From NCBI GenBank assembly GCA_000697335.1, contig JNEM01006000.1, positions 1 to 15,576 of the forward strand: a DNA stretch of 15,576 bases, given 5' to 3'. A program made the position numbers and the translations under genes. Each line of letters starts with the position of its first letter. Within the stretch, counting starts at the first letter, position 1. A model generated the notes under the pieces. The model was given only the letters and a program-made list of their open reading frames with translations. It ran no database searches and had not been told where the DNA came from. Of this stretch, positions 9,914-15,576 are shown piece after piece. This stretch comes from Conidiobolus incongruus B7586 (Eukaryota > Entomophthoromycota > Entomophthoromycetes > Entomophthorales > Conidiobolaceae).

Positions 9914-11422
9914 ATGCATTATAAAAAGAATCATAAACATTTTTGGTTGATTTATTTGCTATTGGCTAGTTTGTTAGCTGGTGGTCGATTGCCACAATCT
10001 CAGAATGCAAATATAATCGTAGAATCTTTGAGATCTCAAATGAGTTCAGATACTAGCAACTGTAATAAAATTGATGAGGAGGGGAATAGTGCTTTAGATG
10101 AAGATTTTTATCATAATTTCTCTGCTGAAGATGATCTCGATTTGAAAGGAATTCAGCAGAGTTATAGAACTCATTTCGTTGCTGACGGTAGAATTCATGA
10201 TATAGATATTGACTCGGGAGTTGAAGACGTTAACATACCAAAATTTAAATATTGTCCAGCTCAGTATCCGGTGGATGGTAAACGTATCAATCGAAAAAAT
10301 TTACCCCAGCACTGCCAGGATTCTACAATGAGTACCAAGGTTGGATTTGATCATCCTGTGGATATTCCCACTACTGGTGGTGATACTCTCCCTACTTCTT
10401 ACAGGGTAGGAGTAAGTCCACCACTTCCACAAAATTATAAACTTGTATTCATGGATGATTTTGACGGGGATAAGCTTGATCGTTCAAAATGGTATCATGA
10501 AGTAAATTGCTGGGGAGGCGGCAATGATGAACAGCAATGCTATGTAGATCATCCAGATGTCCTCAGTGTACAAGATGGTAAATTGGTTATGCGAGCGATC
10601 AATGTGCCCGGGGGCTACCAATTAGGCCCTAATGATCATTGTAATGCTGACCCATCAATCATCCCAGACCAAGCATGTACAAAACGACTCCCAGTGAAAA
10701 GTGCAAGAATCAGGACGTATAACCCCAATAATCGCGCTGCAGGCTCTTGGAAATATGGTCGTTTCGAAATGAAGGCAAAACTTCCACACGGAAATTATCT
10801 TTGGCCAGCATTTTGGATGCTTCCCACAGATTATAAATATGGTACATGGGCAGCATCTGGTGAATTCGATATAATGGAGAGCAGAGGTCAAAAACCAGAC
10901 GAAATAGGACATACTCTTCACTATGGATCAAAGTGGCCCAAGAATGTATACAGTAATAAGATGTACTCCCGCGAAGGCCTCAGTAATGAATTCAATGTGT
11001 ATGGCTTGGATTGGGACGAAAAGGCAATTCGTTTTTATGTCAATGATAACTACATTTATCAAGTAGAGACTGCTAGAGATTGGACGTCTCCCGCAGCTAA
11101 AGATTCTTCACCATATACGGCACCTGGTCAGCCATGGGACCAAGATTTCCACATCATTTTGAATCTTGCAGTTGGTGGTAACTTCTTCCCAGGTGGTAAA
11201 TTTGATCCCAACACTGATCCCAAGACATGGGGCCAAGAATTCATCATTGACTGGGTCCGAGTATATCAGCCAGATAAAACAGCAGCATATGGTCATCAGA
11301 GTAATCACACTTCATGGGATTATCCCGATAAGAAGAATCATCCCAATCGATCACATTCAACAAATCACCAATCAGTACAAGCACCAATTCCCATTCATAA
11401 ATCATCTCATACTACATATTAG
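9914..11422 (+). CDS. Secreted GH16 beta-1,3-glucanase-like protein with unusual termini
   Basis: Intronless, 502 aa. The ATG at 9914 gives a basic N-terminus and a hydrophobic signal peptide (about 1-24, core FWLIYLLLASLLAGG); the frame is open upstream but has no other ATG. Residues about 25-175 form an extension with acidic stretches (SAEDDLDLKG) and a few cysteines, without a family I recognise. Residues about 176-453 are a laminarinase-type GH16 domain: LVFMDDFDGDKLDRSKW, YGRFEMKAKLPHG, WPAFWMLP, then the catalytic GEFDIMES at 316-323 (nucleophile E317, D319, acid/base E322), ILNLAVGGNFFPGG and IDWVRVYQP. The family cuts beta-1,3 (or mixed-linkage) glucans, fitting wall remodelling or feeding on glucans. 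Residues 454-502 are a His/Asn/Ser-rich tail with NHT and NRS glycosylation sites. All catalytic residues are present, so it is likely active. Exact substrate is uncertain. Confidence 0.92.
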   Translation: MHYKKNHKHFWLIYLLLASLLAGGRLPQSQNANIIVESLRSQMSSDTSNCNKIDEEGNSALDEDFYHNFSAEDDLDLKGIQQSYRTHFVADGRIHDIDIDSGVEDVNIPKFKYCPAQYPVDGKRINRKNLPQHCQDSTMSTKVGFDHPVDIPTTGGDTLPTSYRVGVSPPLPQNYKLVFMDDFDGDKLDRSKWYHEVNCWGGGNDEQQCYVDHPDVLSVQDGKLVMRAINVPGGYQLGPNDHCNADPSIIPDQACTKRLPVKSARIRTYNPNNRAAGSWKYGRFEMKAKLPHGNYLWPAFWMLPTDYKYGTWAASGEFDIMESRGQKPDEIGHTLHYGSKWPKNVYSNKMYSREGLSNEFNVYGLDWDEKAIRFYVNDNYIYQVETARDWTSPAAKDSSPYTAPGQPWDQDFHIILNLAVGGNFFPGGKFDPNTDPKTWGQEFIIDWVRVYQPDKTAAYGHQSNHTSWDYPDKKNHPNRSHSTNHQSVQAPIPIHKSSHTTY

Positions 11423-11931
11423 ATCAAGTATAATTAATTCATCCCAATTAACTATATTTTTTATCAAATAAATAATAATTTTCTAATATAATATAAAAAT
11501 AATAATGGTATTGAATATTAATTTATAACAATTGAATTATCTTCTTATTTATTTTAACTTATTTTAATTAATATTTATTTATTTATTCATTTTGATAATC
11601 AAAATTCAAATGAATATATATAATAAAATATTGAATTAATATAATATTTAATTATAATACTATGATCAATAATACAATATATAATAATTACTATTTAAAA
11701 GGGGGTTTGAATAGATGTTATAATATGAAATAGAGTATGTATTGAGTGATCAATTGAAAAATTTGAAACTTATTCATTACAAATTCATATTTTATCAATC
11801 GAAGTGTTGGTATTAAGTTGAATTGTATTACATTTCAAATAGTGTTTAAATTCACCGTTTGTTGAATATAAATGGAAACTTTGGAATGTAACTTGATTTT
11901 TATGATGCTATTCTATATAAAACATAGTTGA
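11423..11931. other. AT-rich spacer, GH16 to proline-rich gene
   Basis: About 0.5 kb, holding the GH16 3' UTR and the presumed promoter of the next gene. GGGGG at 11701-11705 is a conspicuous G-run. TATATAAA at 11914-11921 is a TATA match, but only 10 bp separate it from the next start codon, too close for normal use with that start. Confidence 0.45.
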
Positions 11932-12399
11932 ATGATTCCTTATTATTATTATTATCACTATTCAATTAATATTTTAAGCTGTGGATTAATATGGCTAAAT
12001 TTTATAGCATTGTTTGATTGCAACGCTTGGCACCAGTTGAATATACCTCATACAACACCTGGTAAGGGAGTAGGCATTCCTCCAATTACTTTCACAATTG
12101 TAAATCCTAAGCCAACCACGAATCCAGGAGCCCCATCCATTCCGATTGGTCAACCTGCACCTACGCCGTATCCGCCATCTCCCACTACAGCTCCTCCATC
12201 TAATACACCAGTCTGGCCAATTCAACAGAATCTAGATATCTTCTGGGCCCTAAGACCGCCCCAAAAACCGAGTATTTGGGACCCTTTGTGGAGTGTCCCA
12301 ATTCTTTTTACCAATGTGTTTTGGGCTGTTCCCCTATTACCACAACCTCCAAAATTACCAAAATACTTTACACCTTCTGAATCAGAGCTTGAATCATAA
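11932..12399 (+). CDS. Short proline-rich, probably secreted protein, family unknown
   Basis: An intronless 155-aa frame. The N-terminus (MIPYYYYYHYS) is tyrosine-rich and is followed by a hydrophobic stretch (about 16-28, SCGLIWLNFIALF) that could be a signal peptide ending near DCNA. Residues about 40-82 are rich in Pro, Thr and Gly (PKPTTNPGAPSIPIGQPAP and repeats of PP, TP, SP), typical of O-glycosylated wall or surface proteins. The C-terminal half has evenly spaced Trp and Pro (FWALRPP, SIWDPLWSVP, NVFWAVPLLP) and ends in an acidic Ser/Glu tail. Base composition is much richer in G/C than the flanks, supporting real coding. No other ATG exists in frame, and a TATA-like word sits right before this one, so the true start or a first exon could differ. 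I recognise no domain. Confidence 0.6.
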   Translation: MIPYYYYYHYSINILSCGLIWLNFIALFDCNAWHQLNIPHTTPGKGVGIPPITFTIVNPKPTTNPGAPSIPIGQPAPTPYPPSPTTAPPSNTPVWPIQQNLDIFWALRPPQKPSIWDPLWSVPILFTNVFWAVPLLPQPPKLPKYFTPSESELES

Positions 12400-12784
12400 A
12401 TCATACATTATTGGGTAAATTGAACATTATCATATTTTTTTATTTATTCAAAAAAAAATACTATTAATACATTATTACAACATAAAAATTTATTATTATA
12501 GAATTTTATTAGCATATAGACAATATATCATTAATAAAAATTTATATCTATAAAATATTTTGTATTTATTGATAAATATCATACATATATGTTTTGTTCA
12601 AATATAGTTAAGTATTTTGTATAGTAAATAATATATTATGGAAGTGGAGTTATTGGATATTATCGGGTTTGACATGAAATTGGTATGGTATTCTCAGATG
12701 GAAAAAACTTTGAAATAACCAACAAGTTGTGGACCATCAGATAACGGTGATTAAAAGGAAAACAAAAGCGTTAATAAAGAGAAT
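12400..12784. other. Convergent 3' spacer
   Basis: A 385-bp gap between the tail-to-tail proline-rich and Bud20 genes, so mainly 3' UTR and termination sequence. A 26-codon ATG frame at 12638-12718 lies in a less A/T-rich patch but resembles nothing I know. Confidence 0.45.
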
Positions 12785-13177
12785 TTAATCTGTTTGCATA
12801 TCGGTAGTCTGTTGCTGCTCCTTCCTCTTAGCATTCAACCTCTTACCATTATCCGTACCCAACCCAGCTGCCATTTCCGCCTCCTTCTGAGTATAAGGAG
12901 CTTCCTTCAACAATCTTAATCTCTTCTTATGGTATTTACCTCTTCTGTGCTCACTCAAGGAAGTTTCATCAATAAAATATTTACTACATTGAATACAATA
13001 GTGTTGAGCTAACCCTGGTAAATCAGGATCTACTTCCTGATTTTCTAATTTAGAAGCGTTTTCAGGTTCTAAATCTTCATGAATTTGGTCCAAGTCCTTA
13101 GTTCTACGTCTCAAACGATATTTACGTTTAATATCACGAATTCCTCTATGTTTACGACTTCTGGCTAATCTACCCAT
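12785..13177 (-). CDS. BUD20: Bud20/ZNF593-type zinc-finger protein, 60S ribosome biogenesis
   Basis: Intronless, 130 aa. Homologues bind pre-60S ribosomal particles and assist their export from the nucleus. The N-terminus is strongly basic (GRLARSRKHRGIRDIKRKYR), likely for RNA binding and nuclear import, followed by the family's RRRTKDLDQIHEDL segment (23-36). A single U1-type zinc finger CX2CX12HX5H uses C61, C64, H77 and H83 (QHYCIQCSKYF ... HRRGKYHKKR). After it come APYTQKEAEMAAGLG, the family's PYTQ...AAG signature, and a polar Lys/Gln tail. Length is near the human protein and shorter than the yeast one. The ATG follows directly after an A/T-rich leader, and the full set of conserved N-terminal residues supports this start. 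It is convergent with the proline-rich gene. Identity is firm. Confidence 0.94.
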   Translation of the reverse strand: MGRLARSRKHRGIRDIKRKYRLRRRTKDLDQIHEDLEPENASKLENQEVDPDLPGLAQHYCIQCSKYFIDETSLSEHRRGKYHKKRLRLLKEAPYTQKEAEMAAGLGTDNGKRLNAKRKEQQQTTDMQTD

Positions 13178-15576
13178 TTTTTATTTTTATGTTAATTTTA
13201 AATTAAATTTAATTAAAAAAAATATTTTTTTTATTTAATTATTTATTTTAATAAATTCTATAAATTTTTCTTTTTAAATAATAATTTAATTTTAAATTAT
13301 TATTAAAATTATTTTCATAATTTAAATTTTTTTTATGGGATTATTAAATTAATTTTAATTTTTTATATATTTTTTTTAATTTTTAGAGAATATAATGAAT
13401 CATGTAGAATGTGATAACCATTTATTGCTACAAATTGAATCGTAGTATTTCCTATTTTAAAAATTTTATATAATATTTTTGAGAAATAATTTTCAATAAA
13501 ACATTGAATAATAACTACATTTTAACTGAATTCTATATTTAACACTATAATTTAACTTTGATGATATGATTTAAAGATTTGGCTATATCCTTAATGTATA
13601 TTTCTATATTTTTATATATTTGATTATTTTAAACATTAATATAAAATTAATTTCCAATATATTACTATACTCTTTTATATCAAATATCAAATTTTTAATA
13701 TCTCATAATACAATAATTAAATTTTATGATGAAAATTTGAAAATTTCTTGTAATGGTTAAAAATTTAAACAAGGACATTGCAATCTATTGTATATCAAAT
13801 GTTCTGAGTGTAAAATGACAATTGATATAATTTTTTTCAATTAATACAATTAATAGTCACCTAAAAACTATTGACGCAATATTGCCGATATATTTAATCA
13901 CTTTATATTTAAATTTTTTAGATTGATTATATTCTTTAGCTAGATTTTTGGATATCTTATAAACTGAATGATAACTATAAAAATTCAATTGATAATTATC
14001 TGGAAGGGATTACTGTTATAAATCCTTAAAGATCGATTATATCAATTAATAACAATATATAAAAAATATAAAATGTATTTTAATCAACTCTAATTTAAGA
14101 TTTATTTATATAAAAATATATCTTAATACTCATGGGAAACGGTCTTATTTGGGCAAAATATGTTTAAAATATAATGGCAAATAAATGGTGTAATTTATCA
14201 TATTATTTTATTTCATTATTAGTCATATAAAATTAAAGATCACTATGAAAGCTTCAACTAAATATTTTATTTTAAATAGACCAATTTAAGCATATTAATA
14301 TTAAGTCAATGTATTATTATCTCATTTTAACTTTGGAATAGAAAAATCAATCAAATGATCAATATACAAGTTTAATAGCATTTAATCACTTATTTTATTC
14401 AATATATATGTTTATTAATTTAGAGAATATTAAGTTCTAAATTAAATTCAAATCAAAGAATTGTCAGATAATTTTTTAAATTTAAAACTTTAATCCTTTA
14501 AAACAGATAGTCATCGATTAGAAAATAGTCAGATAAAACTATTCTCAATTATTTGGAGTTATCTGATTTAATTTATCAATATTATGAAATAAAAAAATCA
14601 CTTGATATTTTATATTTAAAAATAAATTTTAATGAGTATAATGATTTATTAAAAAATAATCAATAATTATTAATTAATTTAGTCATAAAACCAAATTATA
14701 TTTATTTTTAAAATGTTTTAATAAAATATCATTAATTATTGTTAAAATTGATAATAATAATAATGAAAATTTATATTAGAAATATTATTTAAAAATTAAT
14801 TTAATTAAAGTTTTATATAACTCATATTTCATTTTTTAACTTTCATCAATTATTAAAATGAACTTATATTTATAAAATCTATAATAATAAATAAAAATTT
14901 TGTTTAATAAAATTGTTTTTATCAATAATAGCGTTTAAAATTCTTATATATCATTTTTTATAATTGGATTAACTCTTAATTAATCAAATAATTTATAATT
15001 TTAAAGTTAATATTATTAATTAAAGTCTTGATTTAATTGATATATATGTTTTTTTCTTTTCCCTCTTAATTCTTGTTTTTTTTTTGATATTTTATCATTA
15101 ATTTTTTAAAAATAAATTTAAATTTAATATTATATATTTAATACAGTCTAATATAAATCTAAAATATCTATATTGACTTATTTATTTAGCAAGCTAAAAT
15201 ATATTTTATTTATTTTTATATTATCCTGTTATATTTATACCATATTACAAGCTATAGTATTTTAATACTAAGTTTTCCTTTGTATTATATCTATTATATT
15301 AATAGTTTATTATTTAAATATATAGAATAGTTAGTTTAGATTTAAAATAATATTTTGATATATATTGAAATAAAGAGATATATCTAAAACTAAGATTTAC
15401 TAATTTAAATTCTTTATAAAATAAAATCTTAAGTTTTTGGTTAAACTTTGATAAGTTTTTTATAGTTTTATTTATTTTATATTTTTAATAATTTTTTGGT
15501 AAATAATAAGTTAGTTATTTTTTAATCAAAGCAAGTTTAGATTTTAATATATCTTATATTTATATAATTAATTTAA
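13178..15576. other. AT-rich flank, no gene seen
   Basis: About 2.4 kb of very A/T-rich DNA with long A and T runs and no supported open frame on either strand. The Bud20 promoter must lie at its left end. CAGATAA words at 14465, 14530 and, inverted, near 14559 form a small scattered repeat without clear meaning. No tRNA, terminal repeat or transposon relic was recognised. Confidence 0.55.

Noticed and set aside
10655-11308. Several minus-strand frames of 66-88 aa and a plus-strand 101-aa frame in the GH16 region
   Set aside because: They are out-of-frame shadows of a strongly conserved GH16 coding sequence.
11995-12404. Minus-strand Arg/Trp-rich and Gly-rich frames
   Set aside because: They are antisense shadows of the proline- and tryptophan-rich frame; Pro codons read backwards give Gly, Trp and Arg.
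12638-12718. A 26-codon ATG frame
   Set aside because: Too short, no known motif, and placed in a convergent 3' region; noted but not called a gene.
1-15576. CRISPR arrays, tRNA or rRNA genes, transposon or virus-like elements
   Set aside because: No spaced direct repeats, tRNA arms, terminal repeats, or reverse transcriptase, integrase or transposase motifs were seen by eye on either strand.

Overview
This window looks like nuclear DNA from an AT-rich eukaryote with compact genes. Genes with introns carry very short ones (49-63 nt, GT...AG, donors mostly GTAA or GTAT), separated by intergenic DNA that is almost entirely A and T. A Bud20/ZNF593 homologue, a secreted GH16 glucanase, an NmrA-like relic and a relic with a GPI-signal-like end suggest a fungus. 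A minor-spliceosome (U12-type) intron, if real, argues against most ascomycetes and yeasts and for an early-diverging, zygomycete-grade lineage. This placement is inference from gene content, not proof.

Layout from left to right: an AT-rich gene-free flank (1-1134); a decayed NmrA-like oxidoreductase-fold pseudogene on the minus strand (about 1135-1905); a histidine phosphatase with four exons on the minus strand (2051-2928); a 314-bp divergent promoter gap; MOCS1A, the molybdenum-cofactor radical SAM enzyme, with eight exons on the plus strand (3243-4766); prefoldin subunit 5 with six exons on the plus strand (5113-5897); a long AT-rich gap; a broken gene for a small secreted, probably GPI-anchored protein (7751-8199); another gap; an intronless secreted GH16 beta-glucanase (9914-11422); a short proline-rich secreted protein (11932-12399); an intronless Bud20-type zinc-finger protein on the minus strand (12785-13177); and an AT-rich flank to the end.

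The genes do not form one pathway. The left half is housekeeping (phosphatase, cofactor synthesis, chaperone) and intron-rich. The right half is mostly secreted or cell-surface protein genes without introns, plus one ribosome-biogenesis gene.

The most notable signal is in the prefoldin gene. Its third intron begins ATATCCTTTTT, carries TTCCTTAAT near its 3' end and ends in AC. This is the hallmark set of a U12-dependent AT-AC intron. Only this splice restores the conserved prefoldin PLTSSLYVPG segment, and no GT-AG alternative fits the frame.
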